Shown here: piece after piece, positions 17,705-26,480 of the stretch
How the letters are laid out: each line of letters begins with the position of its first letter
Position numbering within the stretch: position 1 is the first letter of the stretch
Assembly: GCF_016743215.1 (NCBI RefSeq)
Contig: NZ_VRZC01000015.1
Location: 1 to 40,874, forward strand
Length of the DNA stretch: 40,874 nt
Origin: Geminocystis sp. GBBB08
GTDB lineage: Bacteria; Cyanobacteriota; Cyanobacteriia; Cyanobacteriales; Cyanobacteriaceae
Direction of reading: 5' to 3'
Translations under genes and position numbers: made by a program
Notes under the pieces: model-generated
Seen by the model: only the letters and a program-made list of their open reading frames with translations
The model's database searches: none
Told to the model about the DNA's origin: nothing

Positions 17705-17822
17705 TAACTCATGATCTCATAATCGCTTTAAAATCAATTATTATCACCAATGAGCTCTTCCCTCTTCCCAAAACCGCTCCCTAACTCGCTCATTTATGAT
17801 GCCGGTGCAAGATCTGAGTTAA
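17705..17822 (-). mobile_element. MITE-like arm, right of the DICT gene
   Basis: Ends with GGTGCAAGATCTGAG (17804-17818), the exact reverse complement of the terminal repeat at 16078-16092, followed by TTAAAG. The interior shares TTTAAAATCAATT and CTCTTCCCTCTTCCC-like pieces with the left arm. Either this is a truncated element on its own, or the other half of one element that contains the DICT gene. Confidence 0.5.
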
Positions 17823-17890
17823 AGATTAATATTTTAAAAAAGCTAAAATATACTTAAATATAAATAGTTACTCAAAGATCTGAAATTGAT

Positions 17891-18781
17891 ATGAATACGG
17901 AAAAATTAAATCCGACAGAATTAATGAGGAATTATGGCTTTTGGATGTGGTTTGTTTTGTCTGCTTTAGTAGCTATAAATTTAACTATTTTTTACAAAAT
18001 GAATAATATTGCTCATGCTGGAATGAGTGGTTTATTTTGGTTAGCTATTTATTCAATGTTGTGGGATAAACGTCACGAATTAAAATTCAAAAGAGAACTT
18101 TTCCCAAGTATTTTAGGAGTGTTGTTGATTGGATGGACTTTATTTGTCAGTAAATCTATTCCTACAGAAAAAGAAAATAATCTTCTCAGTATTGCACCTT
18201 TTGTTTTCTCTTTAGGTGTTAGTTTAATCGCTTCAGGTTTTTATGGATTAAAACAATTTAAGGGAGAATTATTAATTATTTTTTTCTTAGGTGTTCCTAG
18301 AGTTATATTAAACTTATTTACCGATATTTCCCCTTTTACTGCGAAAGTATCTTCTTTTATTCTCCATTATTTAGGATTTAATGTTTTATTAGATGGAGTT
18401 TTTATTCGTTTACCACAAGGTAGTGTTAAAGTTTATGAGGGTTGTTCTGGAATTGAGTCCATGACTTATGTTTTAGGATTATCCGTAATCTGCTTAATTA
18501 TGTTTCCCATTTCTAAAAAATATAATTATATAGTCGCTTTTATGGCTATTTTGATCGGATTTTTAGTCAATACTATGCGAGTAGTCTTAATGTCTATTTT
18601 AGTGGGAATGGGTAAAAGAGAAGCCTTTTTATATTGGCACGAAGGAGACGGTTCATTGGTTTTTGGTATGATTGCAGTTATTACTTTTGCTGGATTTTAT
18701 TGGTTTTTGATGAATCGAAGTGAACAAAATATCAAATCTTCATCTGAGGAAGAAAATTTTTTTAATAATGATTTTTTTTAA
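17891..18781 (+). CDS. crtA: Cyanoexosortase (exosortase A-like transpeptidase)
   Basis: Multi-pass membrane transpeptidase predicted to cleave PEP-CTERM-type sorting tails and attach or release proteins at the cell surface. It is 296 residues with about eight hydrophobic helices. The exosortase triad is visible: C185 in YEGCSGIES, R230 in VNTMRVVLMS, and H250 in YWHEGDGSLVFG. Length and pattern fit the cyanobacterial exosortase subtype; the symbol follows that subtype name and is not a carotenoid gene. The next gene downstream (166 bases away, same strand) is an HpsJ-like protein. No PEP-CTERM substrate is seen in the window, so targets are elsewhere. It begins ATG 17891, upstream of which lies the MITE-like arm. 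Confidence 0.88.
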   Translation: MNTEKLNPTELMRNYGFWMWFVLSALVAINLTIFYKMNNIAHAGMSGLFWLAIYSMLWDKRHELKFKRELFPSILGVLLIGWTLFVSKSIPTEKENNLLSIAPFVFSLGVSLIASGFYGLKQFKGELLIIFFLGVPRVILNLFTDISPFTAKVSSFILHYLGFNVLLDGVFIRLPQGSVKVYEGCSGIESMTYVLGLSVICLIMFPISKKYNYIVAFMAILIGFLVNTMRVVLMSILVGMGKREAFLYWHEGDGSLVFGMIAVITFAGFYWFLMNRSEQNIKSSSEEENFFNNDFF

Positions 18782-18946
18782 TACTTAAATATAATATCAG
18801 AGAATTTATTTAAGTGTTTCTCTAATTTAAGAGTTGTACCCCAAAGGATTATTACTGATAGAATAATCAAGGTTAAATTATCTATTATGATTTATAAATT
18901 TAAAATAAACTTATTTAAACATTTTTAAAACTAACTACAAAATATT

Positions 18947-19759
18947 ATGATTCAGTCTAATCAAGAAGATTTAAATTCCAACACTGAAACTATCTCTAAT
19001 ACTGAAACCCTTGATATTCAAAGCAAACTTAATCAAAAAGTCGATAAAATAGGTGTTTTTAGTCTGAATATGTTGCGCTCCCTCGGTTTATGGCGATTAG
19101 TAGGTTATGCTTTCTTAATCTTATTCGCCTTAGATTTAGCAGAGATTTTTATTCCCCCTCAATTTCTCAATCCTAACTGGGAATTTGAAGTATTTGGGGC
19201 TCTTATTGAAAAAGTCGCAATTCCTCTCGTCGCCTTAGTTTTAATATTTTATGGTGGTAATTATTTACGAAAAGGTTGGGAATTTATTGTCCTTACCAGT
19301 TTATCATGGCTTTGTTTATTTGTTGGGATATTATTTCTGTTATCTGTACCATTGGGGATAATAAATACTATGCGCATCAATAGTCAAATTAGCACTAAAA
19401 TCACAGAAGCAGCTAATCAACGATTAGAGGTTTTACAAAAAGTCGAAACTGCACTCAAAGACGTTAAGAATAAACAAGATATGGAAATTTTAATTAGTCA
19501 ACTTAATAACAGTGGTAATGCACCTATTATCGTAATTGAGCAACAATTAACCCAAGTAAAAACTAACTTAACTGAGTTTATCAAAGGTTCTCGTAATCAA
19601 ATTAGTAGTCAATCCGTAATGGCTATTAAACAGCAGAGAAAATCTTTGTTAAAACGTTCAGTAAAATGGAATTTAGGAGCATTAATTTCCGGTGTTTTGT
19701 TTATTATGACATGGCAAATGACTAAATGGGCAAGAGTCAGAGAGACAATTAACAATTAA
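18947..19759 (+). CDS. hpsJ: HpsJ-like membrane protein next to exosortase
   Basis: 270-residue integral membrane protein. A polar Thr/Asn-rich N-terminus is followed by two hydrophobic segments (about residues 54-72 and 84-102) and a third (residues 116-140, LTSLSWLCLFVGILFLLSVP). A periplasmic or cytoplasmic helical coiled coil spans residues 145-225, and a final helix (GALISGVLFIMTWQ) precedes a basic end. This layout matches the HpsJ family, linked in filamentous cyanobacteria to hormogonium polysaccharide export and found beside cyanoexosortase genes. Here it follows the exosortase in the same direction, so a joint role in surface export or anchoring is likely but inferred. Confidence 0.75.
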   Translation: MIQSNQEDLNSNTETISNTETLDIQSKLNQKVDKIGVFSLNMLRSLGLWRLVGYAFLILFALDLAEIFIPPQFLNPNWEFEVFGALIEKVAIPLVALVLIFYGGNYLRKGWEFIVLTSLSWLCLFVGILFLLSVPLGIINTMRINSQISTKITEAANQRLEVLQKVETALKDVKNKQDMEILISQLNNSGNAPIIVIEQQLTQVKTNLTEFIKGSRNQISSQSVMAIKQQRKSLLKRSVKWNLGALISGVLFIMTWQMTKWARVRETINN

Positions 19760-19856
19760 ATAAGGGCTGCTGAAAAAGTATTTTGGTGAGGGTAGGCAAG
19801 AGGCAACAGATAACAGTTTTAAGATTTTTTATCATTAGGCTTTTAGTCTGTAAATA

Positions 19857-22343
19857 TTAACTATTTACTGTCTTAAAGCCAAATTTTACTTTTAAATTAG
19901 GATCAATGTCTGCTATTTTACTAATATCAATACCTTTATTATTAGCTTCTTTTAAGGCTTTTTTATCTGCTGTATAGGTAATTTTTGCCACCCGATATTC
20001 TTGAGGTAATTCTTCTGGTTTAACCTTGACATTTATCTTCGGATATTCTCTAAAAATAAGATTTCTTTCATTTCCTTCCTCTTTTTTATTTAAAATTTTT
20101 TGTTGATGTAAATATAATAATCTTTGCTGTAATAAATGTTGTCCTTTCTTTAATTCTTCTACTTGAGTTTGCAACATTTCGTTAATTTTTTTCTGTTTAG
20201 CCATTACACTTATAATAGCTAATTCATATTGATCATTTATCCACGCAAAACCATCTATATCTCTATCTAATTTTTCAAATAAATAGATAATTTCTTCCTC
20301 ATCATTAAGGTTAATTAATTGTTGCCAAATTTCTCCTGCTTTTTCATGATAGTTTTGGTGTAAAGAAGTGACAATATTATCAATTTTAGTCTCTTGGTTA
20401 TGATTAATTTTATAGCTAATTTTTTCTAAGGATTGATGATAGTCTCTGTTTAATAAATTTGGGTTTTGTTGTAAGTTATTATTAACCCAATTTTCTTGAA
20501 ATTTAGATAAATTTTCTTGATAAAGATTTAAAATATTTATCGATGATTCCATTTTTCTTTGTTGATAAATCCGTTTTAATTCTTCTAATAATAAAATCCG
20601 ATTATTAAATTCTGCTCCTAAATCTAAAAATTGTTTGAATTGCCTATAAAATCTGCTTAAACGTTCATCTAAGATGTTTTTTGATAAATTTGAGGTATTT
20701 TGTAAAATAACCTTAACTTGCTCTAATTTTGTGTTTCCTTGCAAATAATTAATGATTTCTTGGGCAAAAGTGACAGCTATTTTTTCTATAGATAACAAAG
20801 AATTTTGAGGAAGAAAAACAGGAAAAGCGATAGAATTAAAGCCGCTACTATCTGCTAAAGTTAAGCAACGATTAATGATAGTTTTTACTAAATTTACATC
20901 TGTTAATTCTGGTTGTTGATAGTCATAAATAATACCGTGAAAAATCCCTTCGACTTTTAATTTTCCTCCCCCAGTTGTTAAAATTTGCCCTAATTGTTTT
21001 ATTTTCCTTTTTTCTAATTCTTTACTGATAGTTTTACCACCTTTGATAAGTAAAATTCTAGCAATATCTTCACTCATGGACAAATCTATGTCAGTATAGT
21101 TAACTAAAACCTCAACATTGCAATTTATCAAAGAGTTATATTCAAGGGTAAGTTGAGTATTGGCGATCACAGTTTCAAAAACGAGATTAGTAAAATTTTC
21201 AGGAGTTTTCAGGAGTTTACTGGGGGAAAAATCAGGATTAATCTCTAAACCTTGTAAATTTTGCCAAGTTAAGGGTAAACTAGCGGGATTTTGACAGATA
21301 ATTGGCAACCAAGTCGCACAAGGAAATTGAGTTTCAAGAGGTTGTAACTTTTCTCTAGCTTTTCTGACAGCTAAATATAGAGGTTGATTGTCAGCGAAAC
21401 TTTGTAAAAATTCTTTGATAAAAACATGAGCGACAATATCAGGTATTATTTCTCCCATAACGATAATTTGGGATAGGTGTAACGCTACTAAATCTTGTGC
21501 CAATCCTAAACCATCACAGGAATTAAAAATAGCTAATTTTAAACCTTTTTGAATTGCTTGTTTTAAAGCATGATTAAATTCTTCAACAGTGATAATATCT
21601 TCTTCATTTAGATATAACTTACCTTGCCAAGTTTCTTCATTTTTTCCACTGTGCCCTGCAAAAAAAAGTAAATCCCATTCTTGCTCATAAAGATGAGAAA
21701 ATAATTCTTGACGACTAGGGTTAGTTAAAGTAATTATTTCTGCTTTTTTTAAATTAGTTAAAACTTCTTCATCGGGCTTTAGATTTATTCCTTGGCTATT
21801 ACCAAAAATTGCTAAAATTTTGATTTGAGAGCTTTCTTTGAGGCTTATATTTAAAGTACTATATTCAATAGGGGCAATAGCTAATTCAGCTTTATGATAT
21901 AAATTAAGAAAAGAATCAAAAAATAAATGCCAAGGTAAAAAACGCAATTCTTTAATATTAGTTTGAATCAAAAGTCTAATAGATTCTTGAGTATCTAATT
22001 CTGTTAATAATTTTTCCCTGATTTTACCGAAAGATTCGATTTCGCAATGATACCAATTTCGTAAAGTTTCCTTAAGTTGAGAGGCAGAAACTTGACAATT
22101 ATTAGTAACGTGAGTAACTTGTTGTTTAGATGATCCTAATCTGACTTTTTGATGCAAACTACGATAACTTTCCTGCCATTGTTGATAATGTTGAGTGATA
22201 GGTTGACAGGGTGGAAGTTTGCCAGTTATAGTAGTAAAAGGATGAGTGATACCATCGGGATTATCTTCACAAATTTGTAAACTGACATCAAAGCCATTCA
22301 CAAAACTACCGGATTCTAGTTTAAAAAGAATTAGTTTACCCAT
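19857..22343 (-). CDS. CHAT caspase-like protease with macro-like domain
   Basis: 828-residue multidomain protein. Residues 1-165 form the cyanobacterial CHAT-associated N-terminal region (GFDVSLQICED, ELRFLPWHLFFDSF). Residues ~170-355 are a CHAT (caspase-like) domain with the catalytic dyad visible as H231 in FFAGHSG and C276 in FNSCDGLG. Residues ~405-555 resemble a macro (ADP-ribose-binding) domain (VEVLVNYTDID, LLIKGGKTISKELE, LTTGGGKLKVEGIFHGI, SIAFPVFLP). The usual NAAN and glycine-rich loops are altered. Residues 556-770 are helical/coiled coil, ending in a short beta-rich tail. CHAT proteins often act as inducible proteases in immunity or conflict systems. No effector, NTPase or target gene is adjacent. 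It is transcribed alone, with tandem repeats just upstream. Confidence 0.85.
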   Translation of the reverse strand: MGKLILFKLESGSFVNGFDVSLQICEDNPDGITHPFTTITGKLPPCQPITQHYQQWQESYRSLHQKVRLGSSKQQVTHVTNNCQVSASQLKETLRNWYHCEIESFGKIREKLLTELDTQESIRLLIQTNIKELRFLPWHLFFDSFLNLYHKAELAIAPIEYSTLNISLKESSQIKILAIFGNSQGINLKPDEEVLTNLKKAEIITLTNPSRQELFSHLYEQEWDLLFFAGHSGKNEETWQGKLYLNEEDIITVEEFNHALKQAIQKGLKLAIFNSCDGLGLAQDLVALHLSQIIVMGEIIPDIVAHVFIKEFLQSFADNQPLYLAVRKAREKLQPLETQFPCATWLPIICQNPASLPLTWQNLQGLEINPDFSPSKLLKTPENFTNLVFETVIANTQLTLEYNSLINCNVEVLVNYTDIDLSMSEDIARILLIKGGKTISKELEKRKIKQLGQILTTGGGKLKVEGIFHGIIYDYQQPELTDVNLVKTIINRCLTLADSSGFNSIAFPVFLPQNSLLSIEKIAVTFAQEIINYLQGNTKLEQVKVILQNTSNLSKNILDERLSRFYRQFKQFLDLGAEFNNRILLLEELKRIYQQRKMESSINILNLYQENLSKFQENWVNNNLQQNPNLLNRDYHQSLEKISYKINHNQETKIDNIVTSLHQNYHEKAGEIWQQLINLNDEEEIIYLFEKLDRDIDGFAWINDQYELAIISVMAKQKKINEMLQTQVEELKKGQHLLQQRLLYLHQQKILNKKEEGNERNLIFREYPKINVKVKPEELPQEYRVAKITYTADKKALKEANNKGIDISKIADIDPNLKVKFGFKTVNS

Positions 22344-22360
22344 GTTTTATAATTAACTAT

Positions 22361-22465
22361 TAATCAAGTAGCTGAGATTAAATAATGTGCAACCCTAAGA
22401 ATTACATTTATTTTTAGTAATTAATCAAGTAGGTTAGATTCAAGCAAATGTAACCCTAACAATTA
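22361..22465. repeat. Imperfect tandem repeat upstream of the CHAT gene
   Basis: TAATCAAGTAGCTGAGATTA ... CAACCCTAAGAATTA (from 22361) recurs 61 bases later as TAATCAAGTAGGTTAGATTC ... TAACCCTAACAATTA (from 22422). The pair lies 18 to 120 bases before the CHAT gene start, where a regulator could bind in two copies. A further weak pair, AATTAAAGTGATAA and AATTAAGGTGATAA, follows at about 22514 and 22581. Confidence 0.55.
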
Positions 22466-22581
22466 AAATCTGAAAAAATTTGAGTTTTATTTCCTTAATT
22501 TAACCTACCTTTAATTAAAGTGATAACTCTTCTCTCTTCCCTTCACCAAAGGAGTTAGATATTTTCCTAGCTTACTATCAA

Positions 22582-23202
22582 TTAAGGTGATAATAAATCA
22601 GCACCTCCAGGAGTTGGTAACACCAAAATAGGAGAAGAAGAATTATTATTTTGTTGAGTTTGTTGGGGTTTTTCCTTCGGTTTATTTTCGGCGTTAGGGT
22701 TATAAATACTCACTAACACATTGACTAAATTATTTCTTTGTTTCACGGTTAAAGTCTCAATAATTTGGCGATCGCCTTCTAGGGGATTTCGTGTTAAAGT
22801 ATTATTACCAGGATAACGATCATCATTAATAATTTCATTTTTACCGAGATAATCTGCCAAAGTTAACTTCCAATCTAAACGAAAAATAGTCGGCCGACTT
22901 TTGCTATATTGATGATAGCGAACAAGACGACTAACAAAAGTATTTTCTATGGCTATTTGATTAGTTTCTCTACGGATATAATTATTTTGCAGTGGCAAGT
23001 CAGGTATTCGTTGATATACTTCTTCGGCTACCTTTTCAGGAGTCATAGTTTGGGCAAATACCATCGGAGAATAGGAAAAATTTTCGCCTAATAATTTCAA
23101 AACAAAACCAAAAGCACTAAAATAACTAACTAAGATAAAAGTAGTTAAAAATAAAGATAAATTTAACCACTTACTTCTCCATAATATTTTTATATTAGTC
23201 AT
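22582..23202 (-). CDS. Conserved cyanobacterial membrane-anchored protein downstream of rpoZ
   Basis: Hypothetical protein with one N-terminal membrane helix ([20 protein letters not shown]) that may be an uncleaved anchor or long signal. A soluble domain of about 120 residues follows ([48 protein letters not shown]). It ends in a Gln/Asn/Pro-rich tail. The frame is open from 23232, but ATG 23202 ([12 protein letters not shown]) overlaps the rpoZ stop by only 8 bases and is the more natural translationally coupled start. Most of the protein probably faces the periplasm or lumen. I do not recognise a function. Gene order and overlap say it is co-expressed with rpoZ. Confidence 0.75.
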   Translation of the reverse strand: MTNIKILWRSKWLNLSLFLTTFILVSYFSAFGFVLKLLGENFSYSPMVFAQTMTPEKVAEEVYQRIPDLPLQNNYIRRETNQIAIENTFVSRLVRYHQYSKSRPTIFRLDWKLTLADYLGKNEIINDDRYPGNNTLTRNPLEGDRQIIETLTVKQRNNLVNVLVSIYNPNAENKPKEKPQQTQQNNNSSSPILVLPTPGGADLLSP

Positions 23203-23422
23203 CGCTAATAATTTCAGGTTGGGTAATTTCATCAGACATTTCTATAATAGCTCTGAGTACGGGTTTCATCACCTCTTCTATATTTTCAAAATCTTCTTTT
23301 CTTCTTTGTTTCGCTCTTTTAGCAACGGCTACAGTTATTTTATAACGATTTGATGCTGCACTCATTAATTCATCAGTGCGAAACATTATTTGACTGGAAT
23401 CAAAGCTATTTTTTTTTAGCAT
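23195..23422 (-). CDS. rpoZ: RNA polymerase omega subunit
   Basis: Small subunit that helps assemble and stabilise RNA polymerase by wrapping the beta-prime C-terminus. The 75 residues match the cyanobacterial form: [20 protein letters not shown] then [14 protein letters not shown], with the conserved N-R-Y and A-x-R-A-x-Q elements, followed by [13 protein letters not shown]. The ATG start fits the family; upstream DNA has no strong ribosome site. It is the first gene of a two-gene unit with the membrane protein that overlaps its 3' end. Confidence 0.92.
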   Translation of the reverse strand: MLKKNSFDSSQIMFRTDELMSAASNRYKITVAVAKRAKQRRKEDFENIEEVMKPVLRAIIEMSDEITQPEIISDD

Positions 23423-23751
23423 TCTTATTTTATCATCAAGTTTTGATGTTTCATTATAGCCTACTCCTACTCCTTAAGTAAAATCTCTAAAAGTAAACTC
23501 CTATAGCAATCGGAAAATAGGTTGTGGTAAATTAAATATTAATAACTCTCAAACTGTTATATTCTTGACACTTTAGAAAAAAATGCTAGGATTAATGCTA
23601 GGATTAGGGTTTGAAAATTAAGAAATAGAAAGCCTTCCTAGAAGGACGAGGTTTTAAACCCAAAATTTTGATAAAAATTAACAGCCACCTTTTCTTGAGC
23701 CGTAGTGCTTGGGAGGAGTGGTTTGTGCGTTTTTTCTGTTAAAATAATTTA
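23423..23751. other. 329-bp gap upstream of rpoZ with possible IS200/IS605 end remnant
   Basis: No coding frame. At 23582-23605 the 12-mer ATGCTAGGATTA is repeated twice in tandem. At 23633-23645 CCTTC-CTA-GAAGG is a perfect small hairpin, followed by GAGGTTTTAAACCC, itself nearly palindromic. Compact hairpins of this kind and the GGTTTTAAACCC motif resemble the right end of IS200/IS605-type elements, but no tnpA or tnpB sequence is present. The promoter of rpoZ must also lie here. Confidence 0.35.
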
Positions 23752-24378
23752 TTAAATTTTTTTTTGATAAAAGGTAGCACCACCTATCAATAAACCGGTT
23801 AAGGCTAAAGAGAGAGTAATAGTTACCATATCACCTTTTTCTATAGTGGAAATTCCTGCACCCATCATGACAAAGGGCAAAATACCCGGAATTGTACCAA
23901 AAATAGTCCCAAGAAAATAATCTTTTTCACTGACAGAAGTTAAACCAGCACCAAAGTTAACAATACCGTAAGGAATCAAAGGCAATAAACGAATAGCAAA
24001 AATATATCCCATTCCTCCTCGTTTGATTTCTTTATCCAATTTTTGTAAATGAATACCAAATCTTTTTTTTACCCATTTTCTCCCTAAAAATCTGGCATAG
24101 ACAAAACTCACCATGGAAGCGATGATAGCACCAATAGCTGTCCAAAGAAGCCCCCACCAAAAACCAAAAATTAAACCACCGCTAATATTTAAAGGAGTAG
24201 AAGGTAAAAGTAAGATAGTCGCCAAAATGTAGAGAAAAATATAAAGAAAAGGGGCAAATATACCTAATTTAGCGACAATATTCTCTAATAATTGGGGATT
24301 AATTCCTCCAAGAAAAAAAATAGCAACTCCAGATATAAGAATACAGATTAATGTCAAAACAATTAACTTACTTTTCAT
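23752..24378 (-). CDS. TVP38/TMEM64 family (VTT domain) membrane protein
   Basis: 208-residue polytopic membrane protein of the DedA/VTT superfamily. Features are an N-terminal helix (LTLICILISGVAIFFLGG), the family core PFLYIFLYILATILLLPSTP then GGLIFGFWWGLLWTAIGA, the basic loop FLGRKWVKKRFG, the re-entrant motif FAIRLLPLIPYGIVNFGAG, and a final helix (ITLSLALTGLLIGGATFY). DedA/VTT proteins act in lipid scrambling or undecaprenyl-phosphate recycling; the exact role of cyanobacterial TVP38 proteins is not settled. It is transcribed alone and diverges from urtA. Confidence 0.9.
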   Translation of the reverse strand: MKSKLIVLTLICILISGVAIFFLGGINPQLLENIVAKLGIFAPFLYIFLYILATILLLPSTPLNISGGLIFGFWWGLLWTAIGAIIASMVSFVYARFLGRKWVKKRFGIHLQKLDKEIKRGGMGYIFAIRLLPLIPYGIVNFGAGLTSVSEKDYFLGTIFGTIPGILPFVMMGAGISTIEKGDMVTITLSLALTGLLIGGATFYQKKI

Positions 24379-24498
24379 TGACTAATATCTGTTTTTGGTT
24401 AAATGAAACATACAATTATATCTTAACAAAAAATTAGATCTCCATTGGCTAAGGTCTTCAATACTTTTGTTTACTTCTAATATATAACATAAAATTTT

Positions 24499-24540
24499 GT
24501 ATATTACGATACATAAAAATATTAATCTTATCTTTAGTAT
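24499..24540 (+). promoter_or_regulatory. Canonical NtcA-activated promoter of urtA
   Basis: GTA (24499-24501), 8 bases, TAC (24510-24512), then exactly 22 bases, then TAGTAT (24535-24540), matching the TAN3T -10 box. This is the full class-II NtcA promoter GTA-N8-TAC-N22-TAN3T, so urtA should be switched on under nitrogen limitation. The -10 box ends 37 bases before the urtA ATG. Confidence 0.85.
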
Positions 24541-24577
24541 TAGTAAGTTTAAAACAAAAATCAGTAAACAATAGATT

Positions 24578-25906
24578 ATGTCCAGACTAGGAAGAAGAAA
24601 ATTTCTCTTATACGGTTCAGCCACATTAGGTACAAGTTTACTATTAAAAGCCTGTGGAAACTCTCCTCCACCTGCTGATAATACGGCAACAAATACTCCC
24701 ACAGAAACTCCCACTCCCACAGAAACTCCGGCTCCTTCCGGTGATAAGATTAAAGTAGGTATTTTACACTCCCTGAGCGGTACAATGGCTATTAGTGAAA
24801 CCAGTGTTGTGGATGCTGAAAAATTAGCCATTAAAGAAATTAATGCAGCGGGAGGGGTGTTAGGGAAACAAATTGAGCCTGTAGTCGAAGATGGTGCCTC
24901 AGATTGGCCTACTTTTACCGAAAAAGCGACTAAACTAATAGATCAAGATAAAGTAGCTACGGTTTTTGGATGTTGGACTTCAGCTAGTCGTAAAGCGGTA
25001 TTACCAGTCTTTGAATCAAAAAATCATATGCTGTGGTATCCTGTACAATACGAAGGTCAAGAATGTTCTAAAAATATATTTTACACGGGTGCGGCACCAA
25101 ATCAACAAATTGAACCAGCAGTGGATTGGTTGTTACAGAATAAAGGGAAAGAATTTTTCTTAGTTGGTTCAGATTATGTATTTCCACGCACTGCTAATAC
25201 GATTATTAAAGCTCAATTAGCGGCAAAAGGTGGTAAAGTGGTTGGAGAAGATTATTTACCATTAGGTAGTACAGAAGTTACGCCCATTATTGCTAAAATT
25301 AAAGCGGCATTACCAAATGGGGGGGTAATATTTAACAGTCTTAATGGTGATAGTAACGTAGCTTTCTTCAAACAAATTCAAGCGGCTGGTTTAACTCCAG
25401 ATAAATTTCCTGTTATGTCAGTAAGTATCGCCGAAGAAGAAGTGCAACAAATTGGGGTAGAATATCTCAAAGGACATTATGCCGCTTGGAATTATTTTCA
25501 AACCGTAGAAAGTCCAGAAAATAAGAAGTTTGTGGATGCTTTTAAGGCAGAATATGGTCAAGATAGAGTAGTAAATGATCCGATGGAAGCGGCTTATACT
25601 ATGGTATATTTATGGAAACAGGCTGTGGAAAAAGCAGGTGGTGCGGATGACATTGAAAAGGTGAGAATGGCGGCGATAGGGCAAGAATTTGCAGCCCCCC
25701 ATGGGCCTGTTAAAATGTTACCTAATCATCATATTTCAAAAACTGTGCGTATTGGACAAATTAGAGATGATGGTTTATTCGATATAGTTTACGCTACTAA
25801 TGGGCCTGTGGATGCTATTCCTTGGAATCAATTTGTGGCAGAAACCAAAGGTTATTCTTGTGATTGGACAGATCCTGCTAAGGGTGGTAAATTTAAAATG
25901 AGTTAA
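24578..25906 (+). CDS. urtA: Urea ABC transporter substrate-binding protein UrtA
   Basis: Binds urea in the periplasm and delivers it to the UrtBC-DE importer, supplying nitrogen. The N-terminus carries RR (residues 6-7), a hydrophobic stretch and a lipobox LLKAC with C26, so it is a membrane-tethered lipoprotein, possibly Tat-exported. A Pro/Thr-rich linker (residues 28-55) follows, then a type-I periplasmic binding fold ([50 protein letters not shown]). At 442 residues it is full length. The NtcA promoter upstream shows nitrogen control. No urtB-E genes follow; as in some unicellular cyanobacteria, urtA is separate from the rest. Confidence 0.96.
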   Translation: MSRLGRRKFLLYGSATLGTSLLLKACGNSPPPADNTATNTPTETPTPTETPAPSGDKIKVGILHSLSGTMAISETSVVDAEKLAIKEINAAGGVLGKQIEPVVEDGASDWPTFTEKATKLIDQDKVATVFGCWTSASRKAVLPVFESKNHMLWYPVQYEGQECSKNIFYTGAAPNQQIEPAVDWLLQNKGKEFFLVGSDYVFPRTANTIIKAQLAAKGGKVVGEDYLPLGSTEVTPIIAKIKAALPNGGVIFNSLNGDSNVAFFKQIQAAGLTPDKFPVMSVSIAEEEVQQIGVEYLKGHYAAWNYFQTVESPENKKFVDAFKAEYGQDRVVNDPMEAAYTMVYLWKQAVEKAGGADDIEKVRMAAIGQEFAAPHGPVKMLPNHHISKTVRIGQIRDDGLFDIVYATNGPVDAIPWNQFVAETKGYSCDWTDPAKGGKFKMS

Positions 25907-25914
25907 GCTCTAAT

Positions 25915-25985
25915 TTAATTAGCAATTAACAATTATCAATTAGCAATAAATAATGAATTTAGCAATTAGTAATTAATTATTAGGA
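25915..25985. repeat. AT-rich short tandem-like repeats after urtA
   Basis: Variants of AATTAGCAATTA and CAATTAACAATTATCAATTA recur several times between the urtA stop and the next gene. Such degenerate repeats are common filler in AT-rich cyanobacterial genomes. No hairpin with a U-run is evident, so a terminator was not called. Confidence 0.45.
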
Positions 25986-26001
25986 CTTATTAATTTTATA
26001 A

Positions 26002-26403
26002 ATGAGGGAGAAAATCATTAATAATAAATCTGTAAATGTTAATTTAGATTTACCGATAGAATGGCGTGAAAAGATAGAGAGTTTAGCTATAGAAAAACAA
26101 CAATCTTTATCAGACTTCATTACCGATGTGATTGGTCAATATTTAGGGTATAATTTAGATAATCTTAATATTAATAGATTGCAAGAGAACTATCAAGAAT
26201 TAAGTGAAAGATTAAAAATTTTAGAAACAAAAGATTATCAAATTGAAAAGCTACAAAATAGACTAGACATAATCGAAAAATTAGTAGCTAGTTTACAAAC
26301 TAATGTTGTTTCTCGCCCTTTTAATCGACTAAGTCATGCTTTAATGATCAATGAAGAAATAGAAGATGAACCTGATGAGATTTTAACAGATTTTTTAGAT
26401 TAA
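26002..26403 (+). CDS. Hypothetical protein with RHH-like N-terminus and coiled coil
   Basis: 133-residue protein. Residues 13-45 (VNLDLPIEWREKIESLAIEK, then SLSDFITDVIGQYLG) look like a ribbon-helix-helix DNA-binding unit: a short strand followed by two helices. Residues 55-100 form a coiled coil (RLQENYQELSERLKILE, KLQNRLDIIEKLVASLQ). The tail is acidic (EEIEDEPDEILTDFLD). RHH plus coiled coil suggests a small DNA-binding regulator, but no toxin partner is adjacent and the RHH call rests on pattern only. It is an isolated gene about 95 bases after urtA, with no shared operon evidence. Confidence 0.6.
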   Translation: MREKIINNKSVNVNLDLPIEWREKIESLAIEKQQSLSDFITDVIGQYLGYNLDNLNINRLQENYQELSERLKILETKDYQIEKLQNRLDIIEKLVASLQTNVVSRPFNRLSHALMINEEIEDEPDEILTDFLD

Positions 26404-26480
26404 GGATTTTCAGGAAGCTTCCCGATTTTACAATAAGTAATAATACTCAGACTATTTTTTAGCAATTGAGGACTCAAAAA

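Noticed and set aside
24382-24831. Minus-strand frame of 149 codons opposite the urtA start
   Set aside because: Lies antisense to the urtA signal peptide and its NtcA promoter; its valine/glycine repeats mirror the Thr/Pro linker of UrtA.
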